Positions 32,604 to 43,410 of a DNA stretch of 64,000 bases are shown piece by piece. Origin of the DNA: Tetracentron sinense (taxonomy: Eukaryota; Streptophyta; Magnoliopsida; Trochodendrales; Trochodendraceae); contig CM026566.1 of assembly GCA_015143295.1 (NCBI GenBank), positions 4,017,072 to 4,081,071 on the forward strand, in the 5' to 3' direction. Position 1 is the stretch's first letter. Each line of letters starts with the position of its first letter. Both the position numbers and the translations under genes were made by a program. The notes beneath the pieces were generated by a model. The model was not told the origin of the DNA. It was given only the letters and a program-made list of their open reading frames with translations, and did not search any database.

Positions 32604-34954
32604 GTCGATAGATGTGTCGTGGTGTTCGTAGACAACATTTTGGTATACTCCCCGACTCGGGAGGATCATGATCGAGACCTTCGCCTTACTCTAGAGACGC
32701 TTTGTGAGCATAGATTGTATGCCAAGCAAAGTAAGTGCGAGTTCTGGTTGGAGAAGGTGGCATTTCTCAGGCATGTAGTATCAGCCGAAGGCATTTCAGT
32801 TGACCTAGCAAAAATTGAGGCGGTAATGAGCTGGGAGAGACCTAGAAGCATCACCGAGATTCGGAGTTTCCTCGGGTTGGCCAGCTATTACCGGAGGTTT
32901 GTGGATTCTCCAGTTTGGCTACACCTCTCACTTACTTGATGAGGAAAAATGCCAAGTTCAGTTGGAGTGACAGATGCGAAGTGAGCTTTCAGGAGTTGAA
33001 GAAACGCCTTACTACGGATCCCGTCCTCACAGTTCCATCTGGGAGTGGTGGTTTTGTCGTTTATAGTAACGCCTTCCACATGGGGTTGGGATGTGTGCTC
33101 ATGTAACACGGAAAGGTCATTGCCTACGCCTCAAGGCAATTGAAAGAGCATGAGAAGAATTATCTCACTCACGACTTAGAGCTCGCCGCGGTTGTCTTTG
33201 CCTTGAAGATTTGGCGACATTATCTCTACGGGGAACAGTTTGAGGTGTTCACGGACCATAAAAGCTTAAAGTACCTATTCTCCCAAAAGGAGTTGAACTT
33301 AAGGCAAGACGATAGATGGAGTTCTTAAATGACTATGAATGCTCAATTCAATATCATCCGGGCAAAGCCAATGTAGTGGCGGATGCATTGAGTAGGAAGT
33401 CACATGGACTTGTGATGTATATGATGGTTCGAGAATGGAAATTGTTGGAGGATGCCTCCAACCTCGACATTTGCTTTGTTCATCCTACTCATGGGCCATT
33501 GATGACAAATATCACGGTAAAGTCATGCATCATAGATCCGATCCGAGAGCTGCAAGTAATAGATGTCGAGTTGATTTCTTTCCGTGACAAGGTGGTTAGC
33601 AAAGGAAGTGATGAGTTCGCCACGAACCGTGATGGAGCAATCATGTTCAAGGGTAGACTTTCGTTCCTGCCGATGTAGATCTCCAGAGAGTGACTCTAGA
33701 TGAAGCCCACCGTTCCAAGTATACAGTACACCCTGGGGGTACGAAAATGTATAGAAACTTGAAGGGCACTTTTGGAGGCGAAACATGAAGAGAGAAGTGG
33801 CCGAGTACGTGTCCCGATGCTTGGTGTGCCAGCAAGTCAAAGCTGAATATAGGAGACCTGTAGGACTTTTACAATCCTTCCTCATTCCTGAGTGGAAATG
33901 GGAACACATCTCCATGGATTTTACTATGGGGTTGTCAAAGGCGGCTAGAAACACCGATGCTATTTGGGTGGTGATTAACAGATTAACTAAGTCCGCCCAC
34001 TTCTTGTCGTACCCAACTACATTCAATTCAAATCAGTTAGCAGCACTGTGCATCAAGGAAATAGTTTAGTTGCACGGGGTACCAGTAAGCATCGTGTCAG
34101 ATCGGGATCCTAAATTTACATTCAGGTTCTGGAAGAGCTTTCAGGGCACCATGGGTTCCCGACTAAACTTTAGCATAGCTTTCCATCCACAGACCGATGG
34201 GCAAACCGAGAGAGTGAATCAGGTGATAGAAGACATGCTCTGAGCTTGTATGCTAGATTTTAAAGGCAGTTGGGAAGATCACCTACCATTGGTGGAGTTC
34301 GCCTACAATAACAGTTATCAAGTGAGCATCCAAATGACACATTTTGAGGCTTTATATGGGAGGAGTTGCAGATCTCCCTTGTATTGGGATGAAGTGGGAG
34401 AAAGGAAGATCTTAGGCCCAGAATTGATTGAGCAAACTGCAGAAAGGGTCAAGTTTATCCGGGAAAGGTTGAAAACCGCACAGGATCGAAAGAAGAGTTA
34501 TGCCGACAACCAAATGAGAGATCTTGAATTTCGAGTTGGCAACTTGGTTTTTGTTAAGATTTCACCGACCAAGGGTGTTATGAGATTCAGAAAGAGAGGC
34601 AAGCTCAGTCCAAGATACGTGGGTCCGTTCGAGATCATCACTAGAGTCGGTGAGGTGGCTTATCGTGTTGCCTTACCCACTCATATGGCAACGGTCCACA
34701 ATGTGTTCCATATTTCTATGCTCTGGAAATATATTCCGGACCCATCCCATTTCATCGAGCTTGGTCCGATTGAGATTCGAGAGGACCTCACACTTGTGGA
34801 GAAACCGGTTCAGATTTTGGACTGGAGGGATCAAGTGCTTCGCAACAAGACTATTCCATTGGTTCTCATGCAATGGCAACATCATGCTCGAGAAGAGGCC
34901 ACATGGGAATACTAGGCCGAAGTCAAAGAAAAGTACCCGGAGTTATTTGCATAG
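32604..34954 (+). pseudogene. pol remnant of element G (RT to chromodomain)
   Basis: It starts in RT just before the catalytic motif, which reads F-V-D-N instead of F-V-D-D (GAC-AAC at 32631-32636), so one catalytic Asp is lost. RNase H (D-H-K-S-L), the integrase zinc region, integrase D,D-35-E segments and the chromodomain-like tail follow in order. Frameshifts (near 32925, 33310, 33675 and 33770) and stops (near 33104, 34066 and 34241; a TAG at 34913-34915 replaces an Arg near the end) break it. It ends at TAG 34952-34954. No functional product is expected. Confidence 0.9.
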
Positions 34955-35054
34955 GGTATTATGTATTGCCGTGTAAAACTTTTGTTGTTGTTTTGTACGT
35001 GTATGTATCGTCCAAATTTCGAGAATGAAATTTTTGTAAGGGAGGAGAATGTAG

Positions 35055-36698
35055 TGAAAGTATGCCTCTTTTTAATTTTAGAAAAACAGTTCTTGGGGGG
35101 CATACATCGAATCCCAACATCTGACTAAGATTCTAGTTGATTTTATTCAATGAAGGTAGGAATAACAATCACCTTTGCGACTTTGAAATTGTTAAGTCAA
35201 ATCCACGTTAGAATAGTACTCGCAAAACTTCACAAGTGTCAAGTCTCCTGTCGATTCACATGAACCTTCTTGTTCCTTTAAAGCTTTCTCTAATGGAAGC
35301 TAATGCCCCTTCCAAATTTTCAGCTCTAGGATCTTGAAATAAAGATCCAATCTTTATTATCAAGAACCTTTCTTGATCAAACAAGAATTGATGATCTTCT
35401 TCTTCTTGATATTCAACCTAGAAGACAAGAGAGAAGAGAGGTGGAGGGTGTGACCTTACACCTTTTCAATGGGAGAGAGAGGGGCGTGAGGTATTGAGAG
35501 AGGGAGGAGAGGAATCCAAAAATTCTGGAAAATTAAATTGCCCACAAGCCTTGGACGTCCACCTCTATTTATAAGGATTTGAGTTACTTGCAACTCAAAA
35601 TCCACTTTCTAATCCAATTAGAATTTCTCAATTTGTTTCCTGTTTGATTTCTCCTTAATTAATTAGGATTAATCAAAATAGAAACTAACCTTATCCATTA
35701 GTGTCCAACTAATCTTATCCTTATCCTAATTAATGTCCATTAACACAATGTGATTAACCTCTAGAAATTAGAGAATTGCTTGTAAGTACCATCTCACAAT
35801 ATATTTACAAATAAATCCTTCCACATTCCGATATCACTTGTAAGCTTCCGGGATTGGAACAATTCCACTGTCTAGTCCCTAGCTTATGAATAGAACCCTT
35901 TCTCATGATTACTTTTTCATTGAACTGAACCTCCAAAACACTTTTGAAGAAACATTAGAAAAGAACTGACATATATAAATTTATATATACTTTTCCATAC
36001 TGAAAATATCAACTTCGATAAAGACCCTTTTACCGAAAAGCACCAATACTAGATTTAACAGTTCAGTTCAACAAGTATCACCTCGATATCATTATCTCCA
36101 ATTAAGGAGTTGTGGATTCTTTATTGAGTGTTTACACACTTCTCCAAACATTGTGTACATGACCCAACGTACCCGGAGTTAGTCCTGTGTATTGGACATT
36201 GTCGAATGGCACATCAAAGCCATATAGACAGATGTCTGAGAAGATGTTAACCTCTCAGGTCTAAGGACAATTTGTCAAATGGATAACCCTAATACAATCT
36301 GACAGTGTATTCCATAGGGTATCCACTAGTGACCCCGTTCAGTATTATGTACTTCTTACACATACTCACATGTTAGTTAAGAGTCACCACTCTCTGTGAA
36401 TGAGATTCATCACAATATCTCATAGAACTATACATGTGCAAGCCATGATGAAGTACGGCGCCCAACCAGTACTCTAGAGGCTTCGAACAATATTAGGTTT
36501 ACATGGAACTGGAAAATTATATCTCCTCGCAACCTTTGCATGATTTTCCTACAATGTTACCTATGGAACTTTATGTCTTCATCATATGAGACAGTAATTA
36601 ATATAAATACCCTTTATAGTTGGTTGTGTGAATATGATGCTTGTCTAATCAACATAGAAAAGTCTCTTATTGTCTTTCAAGGGTATATATGTCCAACA
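35055..36698 (-). mobile_element. Solo LTR I, copia-type (minus)
   Basis: A 1644-bp unit starts TGAAAG and ends CCAACA, with perfect TGTAG duplications (35050-35054 and 36699-36703). On the minus strand it reads TGTTGGACATATATACCC at its start and has a TATA box (TATAAATAG, near 35570) followed by a tract with TTCCAGAATTTTT and CCTCTCTC resembling the region after the TATA box in the copia host LTR. No internal domain is present. It is probably a solo LTR left by recombination between the two LTRs of a related copia element. Confidence 0.85.
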
Positions 36699-38034
36699 TG
36701 TAGTGCCCCGGAACTTTTCATACCTAATGAATAGTGTTCTCATAGCCAATTGGCCTTTCACGTAGTACAATTAATAAATAAAGAAGAATTAGAAAATTCT
36801 AAAACATCGGAAACGTTCCCCTTCGAATGATGAATCCAACGCAAGTTGAATCGTCAAATTCGACGAACAAGTCAAAAGATATGGCCGAAACAGCAAAATA
36901 GACTAAGTATCAAAATTTGTAGAACACCAGTCGCTCGGTCCAAACTAGCGATCGATTGGTACACAACCGATCGATCAATATTTATCGACTGGTTCACCTT
37001 TTTGTATGGGGAAAAATTCTAGAGAGGGCGTTTTCAACTAATCGCTCGGTCAAAAACACTGATCGCTCGGTCATAAGCACCGATCACTCGGTCTTTCGTG
37101 GTTTGCAGAAATTTCATTAAGGGCTTTTTTGTATTTTGGGCATTCTACCCTTGCCTATAAAGGCTTTCTCGAGCCATAAGGGTTCATAAACGCTAAGGCA
37201 TCATACTTTGAGTGAGAGTGAGAGTGAGAGAGGAGAAAGGGGTTTTCCTCCTAGAGTTTCAGCTTGAGAGAATCAAGGTATTGTGAACCCTAGAATCATC
37301 CCAAGGGCTTGGATTTCTCAAATCCACCCTCAAGCTCGTGTGGAGTTCTTTTCGAAGCTAGGGCAGCATCTTCCACGGCATTCTCAAGGGTTTTCTTCTT
37401 TTCTTCAAGGTTAGTACACCCTACTAACTCACTTAGCAATAACCTAGTTTTTCTCTTGAATGTAGTGTATTGATCTCCCCTATTTTCCCCTTCTTGTTGT
37501 AATACCTTAACTTTCCCCAGAATGAACAAGATAATAAATGGTGTGGGATGTGAGAATGGATGAAGGGTGAGGCGATGGGATGCCATATGAATGTTATGTG
37601 TGATGGAAAATGGTGGAAGGGCATAGTACTCATAATAAACGCACACTATGTGTTTGTGGAAATGTATGAACTAAGGACTCGAATAAAATGGCTATGGAAG
37701 TGTTGCATATTAAATGTGGAGAAAATGCATGAATGAGTTAAAAACCTAAGATTAAGGAAACCTGAATAAAGGGTTAAACAAATGTTGCATGCAAGGTGTT
37801 TATTATAATGTATGTGCAAAATGTGGAATAAAATAATATGCTTCACGAGTTTCCTAGACTCCACATGTAACTATAATTATCAAAATGTTATATGTTGCAT
37901 TCAATCTCGTCATGTAATTATTATGCTCACATATTGTCACACGACACACGCATGCATGCATGAACCGATGTTTTTAAAAGTATAAGTATTTGAAAGAAAC
38001 AACATGTACAAGAAACGTGATTTGCGATACAATT

Positions 38035-38190
38035 GATAAAGCTGGACATCGGGCCGGTCAAGGGTAGGGCATATCCCTAGGATATGTTATACCTAGCTCA
38101 CAAGTAAAACAAGCAGGAATGATAAAGCCAGACATTGGGCCGGTCAAGGGTAGGGCATATCGCAAGATATGTCATACCTAGCTCACAAGA
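38035..38190 (+). repeat. 86-bp tandem duplication in LTR G
   Basis: Two copies start GATAAAGC (38035 and 38121), both with GGGCCGGTCAAGGGTAGGGC and ending in CTAGCTCACAAG. They occupy the minisatellite position of the LTR. Confidence 0.78.
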
Positions 38191-38644
38191 AAACAAGCCA
38201 AGGAGGTTGGTGTACTATTTCGTTGAAGGGAATTTATATTCCTGACTCACAAGTCGCCTCAAGGGCACTAACCTCTGGCTCACAAGTATGCAAGCAAGTC
38301 AAATCAAGAACATATCAAGAATATGACAAGAACAAGCAAGACAGGTGTGATTCCCACAATCCAAGAACAAGTTTTAACATGATAAGCAAGTTTTGTAAAA
38401 CAAGAAAAGCTAATTTCAAGAATAAGTCATGATTTCTAAATATGGGTTTTACCGGAGTTTTGCATTCATTCAAGCATGTCAGGATTATTACCTTGCTTTA
38501 CTTTAAATGTTATGTATGCCATATGTTGCTAGTATCGCTTAAAGTTGATGTTGTGTATTGTGGTTATTATTGTTGTGCTTTGTTATTGCTATTGTTAGTT
38601 AGTGGCTTGTACTCGCTGAGTATTTCATACTCAGTCATACTTTT

Positions 38645-38800
38645 ATGTCGGCAGGTGCATGGGTCCCTTTTGATATTTGTGCTCCGGGTCCTTGGGTTGA
38701 GAAGGACTACAACGAGGAAGAACTATATGAAGAGTCGGTAGTTGAGCCTCAGGTTGAGGCGAGGGACTTAGACCACTGGCCCCATGGGGGTGATTATTGA
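38645..38800 (+). CDS. Conserved acidic micro-ORF in LTR G
   Basis: A 51-codon frame starts M-S-A-G, with V-P-F-D-I-C, then G-P-W-V-E-K-D-Y-N-E-E-E, and ends with R-D-L-D-H-W-P before a short G-G-D-Y tail. It starts 9 nt after the hairpin. It is intact even though G itself is a wreck, which is expected if the LTR is recent enough, so openness alone is weak evidence. Alignment with E and C across P-F-D-I-C and P-W-V-E is the stronger evidence. Product unknown. Confidence 0.48.
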   Translation: MSAGAWVPFDICAPGPWVEKDYNEEELYEESVVEPQVEARDLDHWPHGGDY

Positions 38801-39087
38801 GTGAGAGAGAGTTGCGAGGTTCTCATTTTGTATTTTGATAGGTGGGCATGTCCACCTTTGACTTGATGTATAATGTATATGTTTACTTGGGATACTGTTT
38901 TGAGTTATAGAAGAAAAGAAAAAGTTAGTTCACGCTTCCGCTTTCATGAAATAGCTTCCGCACTTTGATTAATGTTATTATTATGTTATGTTTACCTTGT
39001 TCATTACAGGACGGTTTGTCAGGTACGAATAGTCACCTCTAAAGTATCCCTTAACTCCTAGAGGGTATTTTGGGGCGCGACAATTAT

Positions 39088-40622
39088 ACTTTCGAATGAG
39101 ATTTGATAATGGTAATTAAATAATTTTAAAAACTAGTACTATATGTGATATAATTATTTTTAAAATAAATAGTTTATTTTGAAAATCCCTTTTAAATGAT
39201 TTGATCATTTAATATATATTTATTCATTTTTTAAAATAATTAATGAATGATTTTTCCTATAAATAGATTTTATTCAAAAAATTATAAAACTCTATTTTAT
39301 GATGAGGTCATATTTAGGATTTTCAATTCTCTTAATTTTTTATTTTTATATTGGATAATAGTAGAACCAATCTTTATGAAATGATCTTCCATTCGAAAAA
39401 AGATCTTACATTCAAGTAAGGAATAAAATATTGTAAAGATTTAAGAAAATCCTATCTTATATTTTAAAAATAATTTTATGAAAATTGTTTGATGGAAAAT
39501 ACAATAGTTTTATTCTCCGGGGTTTGATCTATATAAGATATAGATTTTATCGAGCTAATTGATAATTGTTATCAATATTTTAAATCTTTTTAAATATCAG
39601 AAAATTACTCCATCACCATGTTGCATCTAATTATATGAGATTATAGTTATGGGTCAAATTTATTTTATGATAAATTGTTTATCATGCATTCATATTAGAG
39701 GATAATATGTAGTAGGTTTTGGCAATCTGTAAATGGCAGATTCATTCGGTTTCCCTGAAAAGGGTGAATGGAATACTAGTTTTCCTAATGCCATTTAAAT
39801 TCTGTATAATGCATTGGTGGAGATGCTGCAAAGGAGGATGCTGCAATGTGATCTCCATAAGATGATAAAGGAAGGGATCACAAAGGAGTTTACGAGTTAC
39901 CTTTATTCTTATATCATTCTCTTACATCCATGCATTTTAATTTTATTTAACCCATAGTGATTAATCTCGTATATTATTGTTTTATTATCATAAGATGATA
40001 ACTGCTGTTTATTTTATCATGAGATGATATCTGTTTTAATTTATATGATTAATTATTCTGTTGAAATAATTGCCCTAATATATCATGTGTATATAAGACT
40101 GGGGACAAGTCCCTAAGTATTATGATCTTTTGCCATACACTATGTGATCTTATAGTGGGGAGTATGAGTAAGCTGACAGGCCAAAGCCGGGCCCAATCCC
40201 TCTCACCTATGTGAGAACATGGTAAAAACTATATAAGCAAATAGTGGGAGCAATAACGCCAAAGTGTGAGCTTTCGCTAGGTGTTTATTAGGTTTATGGT
40301 GGGTGGGGACATGAATAAGAGATATTATATAATAATGCCAAAGCATGAATATAATATCCCTTATAGATCAGATAGTAGATTGAGTGCTCCAGAATTCACA
40401 AGATGAGATCTGTGAAAATAGAGAAGATAGTTTCTGTCTTCCTATTCAAGGCAATGTGATGTTGTGCCCAAAGGCAGGATTACATAAGCCAATGTCTAGG
40501 TTTTCGATGCCAATTGAAACTTCCTAAAATTAGCAATACTATTAGAACATACCCATAATCTAATAGTAATTAATAAATACAATAGATCCCTAATACTATC
40601 TTATTTGTCATTTGATTAGATC
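39088..40622 (+). other. Copia untranslated leader, second part
   Basis: AT-rich copia internal sequence resumes after the ATTAT duplication. It continues the leader begun at 31735-31889 and runs to the gag ATG at 40623. I see no ORF of note. A leader of about 1.7 kb is long for copia and may include older insertions too decayed to see. Confidence 0.6.
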
Positions 40623-41079
40623 ATGACAGGCCTTCATCCTATAACTGAAATTCTTCATGATGAGAAGTTAGTTGGAACTAACTATGTAGATTGGGAATTT
40701 AGGATATACCTGGTACTCTCTACTGAAAAGCTTACCCTGTGTTTTACAACTCCTAAACCTATGGTTCTCCCGGATTCAACACCAGATCTGCTGGCTGAAG
40801 CTGATTTATGGAATCGTTCTAATCAGACAACAAGGGATTGGGTGAGTATCATTATCCAATATCCTATATAATCATCATAAGTATATGGATAATACTTCAA
40901 ACATTTTGCAACACCTTAATGAGATGTTTGGTATAGAGAATAAGTCTGCCAAACAAACAGTGTTAAGGTCTCTTCTTACCATCGAGATGAAAGAGGGAAC
41001 TTCTATCAGAGAACACGTCATGAAGATGATGGGTTTTATTAAAGAACTGGAGATGTACGATGGAGAGATGGATCATATC
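40623..41079 (+). pseudogene. Copia gag, N-terminal part
   Basis: The frame starts at ATG 40623 with L-V-G-T-N-Y-V-D-W, the N-terminal pattern of copia Gag (UBN2-type). It hits a stop at about 40869, then resumes as L-N-E-M-F-G-I-E-N-K and T-S-I-R-E-H-V-M-K-M up to the insertion of element C (target ATATC, 41075-41079). It continues at 50597. Confidence 0.82.
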
Positions 41080-41378
41080 TGTCGCGACCCAAAACCCACC
41101 CTAGGACTTAGAGTGAACTTTGGACGACTAATCATGGCTTACATGACTTGCTTGACAAACCAACCTGCAAAAACCCATAGAGCATATACAATAGAGGATA
41201 TAAACAGCGGAAACATACTCTAACATAGCACAGGGGAAGTCTAAACAAACCTCTATGTATATCCGAATCCAAGTTTACACAAAAGGAATCCAAAAGAAAG
41301 TGCGGACAGACCCGCCAAAATACATGAATGTATATCTCTCATCTCACCCACAGTTATTCACTCAAAATCTACCACCAC

Positions 41379-41498
41379 CTAATGATAACCCTCTACTGGA
41401 GGTTCCTCCAAAGGTTCCTCGACGTACTCCTCCTCCACCCAAGGGCTCAGAGCACAGATATCAAAAGGAGCAGCTGCTCTGCCATCGCCTGCCGACAT
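41379..41498 (-). CDS. Conserved acidic micro-ORF in 3' LTR of C
   Basis: A 39-codon frame starts M-S-A-G-D, with A-P-F-D-I-C-A, then S-P-W-V-E-E-E-Y-V-E-E, and ends E-G-Y-H. It lacks the D-L-D-x-W end seen in B, E, F and G. The ATG follows the hairpin by 10 nt. The copy in the 5' LTR (start 48753) is broken by TAG at the Trp codon. Product unknown. Confidence 0.45.
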   Translation of the reverse strand: MSAGDGRAAAPFDICALSPWVEEEYVEEPLEEPPVEGYH

Positions 41499-41835
41499 AA
41501 GAAGTACGGCTGAGCATGGAATACTCAGCGGGTACCAAGCGCTAACCAACAGTCATAGCATACGGATAGCATACATAAAGCAGGAAACAATTCACGCATA
41601 TAAAGCAGGAATGATTCATATCATGTCAATAAAGTAAAGCAATATAATTCATCATGTTTGCATTCATAAAAGTCGGTAAGAACCCTTGAAATCTTGTGCA
41701 CTTGACTTGATTGAAATTACCATTTTTATGCTTGAAACCTTGTCTACCATGTCATGCGTGTCATGCTTGTATCATGCGTGTCATGTCATGCCATGCGTGT
41801 ATCATGCTTGCTTGTTCTGAAAAGTAATCTACTTG

Positions 41836-42040
41836 TGAGGGAAGGGAGACCCTTCTTCCTAGAATGCTCATGCTTGTCATGCTATGTCATGTCATGCTTA
41901 CTCGGAAAAGTAAACTATTTGTGAGGGAAGGGAGACCCTTCTTCCTAGAATGCTCATGCTTGTCCTTCCACTTGTGAGATTCACTTGTGAGATGTCCTTG
42001 TGAGATGCACTTGCGAGGGAAGGGAGACCCTTCTTATGAA
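41836..42040 (-). repeat. Imperfect repeats with inverted symmetry in LTR C
   Basis: Three copies of a unit containing TTGTGAGGGAAGGGAGACCC and CTTCTTCCTAGAATGCTC with a period of about 85 bp; the reverse complement carries CTCACAAG. GAAGGG and CCCTTC can pair within each unit. The same tract is in the right LTR (about 49090-49300). Confidence 0.72.
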
Positions 42041-43410
42041 AATGCATGATTGTCTTGTCCTTGCCAAAAGCGAGGTAAAACATATCGTAGGATATGCCCC
42101 ACCTCTAAATCCCATTCTTGAAAACCTCGGTAAATCATGTCATGTATGCGTGCTCGTGAGGTCGTGTGCATACTTGCATTTGGAATTAAATATGACATTT
42201 GAGTAATTCATAACACATAACATCAATGATTTGAGCAATTTAATATTCATATCATTTAGGGAAAGCGAACAATCACACTATCATGACCCTAGCAATTTCC
42301 ATAAACCTTAAACATGCATTTTCTTAATTTATTATTCATTTTATTCACCTTGGCATTTCATCAAACATGGTGCATTCATTATTTATCAACCCTACAACAT
42401 GCTTTTCTAGGTGGGTTTTACTCACATCACATATGTATGTTCATTATGGGTACAATGCCTTCCCCGTTCATCCATCACATCAATACACACGGCATCCAAT
42501 CACCCACATTCATCTCCATTCACCATTCCCCATTCACCATTCAAAACCCATCTCATAATACATGGATGTATAAAGGAACACAAAGAAAATAAAGGAAAAG
42601 AAGAACTATAACTAGGAGGGTAGCAAGAAGTACCGACCTTGAAGAAGTGAGGAAGAAACCCCTTCCAAAAACGACCGTGTAGTTACTGCCCTAGCTTGAA
42701 TCACGAGCTCCTCGAATGCTTGAGCCTTGATCTTGAAGAAAACGGGCTTGAGGTTGATCTAGGGTCTTAACCCCTTTGATTTCTCCCCAAATGAAAACCT
42801 AGGTTTTGGAAACCCTTCTCCTTTCTCTCTATCTCTCAAAAGACTCTAAAGGTTGTGTATGAACCCTCAAATGATCAGGCAAAGCCTTTAAGGTATGAGT
42901 GAAACGTCCAAAAGATGAAAACACCCTTAATGAAATTTCTGCAAAAACATGAAGACCGAGCGATCAGTGGTTATGACCGAGCTCTCGACCAAAATTTAAC
43001 TCTCTGGAAAATTTTCCCATACAAATTCTTCGATCAGTCGATAGCTACCGATCGATCGGTTTTGGACCGATCGATCGCTCCATGGATCGAGCGATCGGTT
43101 GCCTGTAGGTCCAAACTGTTTTGGCCATATCTTTTAACTCACTCGTCGGATTTTGATGATTTAACTTGCGTTGGGTTCGTACTTCGAAAAGAAACATTTC
43201 TAACATTTCGAAATTTCTAATTTCTTCTTTATTTATTAATTGCACTACTTTAAAGGCAAATTGGCAACGAAAGTGCTATGTATTAAGCATGAAAAAGTCC
43301 GGGGCTCTACATCCTCCCCCCTTACAAAACTTTCGTCCTCGAAATTTAGACGATACTTGCATTACAAACCAAAACAAAATTACAAGTCATATACAAAACC
43401 TATACAAAAC

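Larger units (their letters stand above)
31890..39082 (+). mobile_element. Gypsy element G, internally deleted, split by solo LTR I
   Basis: Outer ends TGTAGCGCCC and ...GGGGCGCGACA are flanked by perfect ATTAT duplications (31885-31889 and 39083-39087), so it inserted as a whole element. A deletion joins position 32603 in the 5' LTR to the RT gene at 32604, removing the rest of the 5' LTR, PBS, gag, protease and half of RT. The copia solo LTR I lies in its 3' LTR right after the first TGTAG. Confidence 0.9.
36699..39082 (+). repeat. 3' LTR of element G
   Basis: This is the complete LTR (TGTAGTGCCCCGG ... GCGCGACA); its first five bases are also the duplicated target of I. It contains the shared U3 block (about 36832-36885), palindromes (to about 37095), donor CAAG|GTTAGTAC (about 37411), an 86-bp duplication, the hairpin (38615-38623 with 38627-38635), the micro-ORF and the U5 stem (from 39041). 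The polypurine tract before it is AAGGGAGGAGAA (about 35038-35049). Confidence 0.88.
41080..43311 (-). repeat. 3' LTR of element C (2232 bp)
   Basis: Runs TGTCGCGACCC to GGGGCTCTACA on the plus strand, followed by the reverse complement of the polypurine tract. Contains the U5 stem, hairpin (41509-41517 with 41521-41529), acidic micro-ORF (41498-41379), repeats around GGAAGGGAGACCCTTCTT (about 41836-42040), a palindrome array (about 42955-43100) and the shared U3 block (about 43127-43175). Confidence 0.9.

Noticed and set aside
34650..34976. 108-codon ORF over the G chromodomain region
   Set aside because: It is another frame of the same pol sequence; the true frame shows the conserved chromodomain-like motif.
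37296..37646. 116-codon minus-strand ORF in LTR G
   Set aside because: Antisense to the LTR leader, not conserved in other LTR families, no motif.
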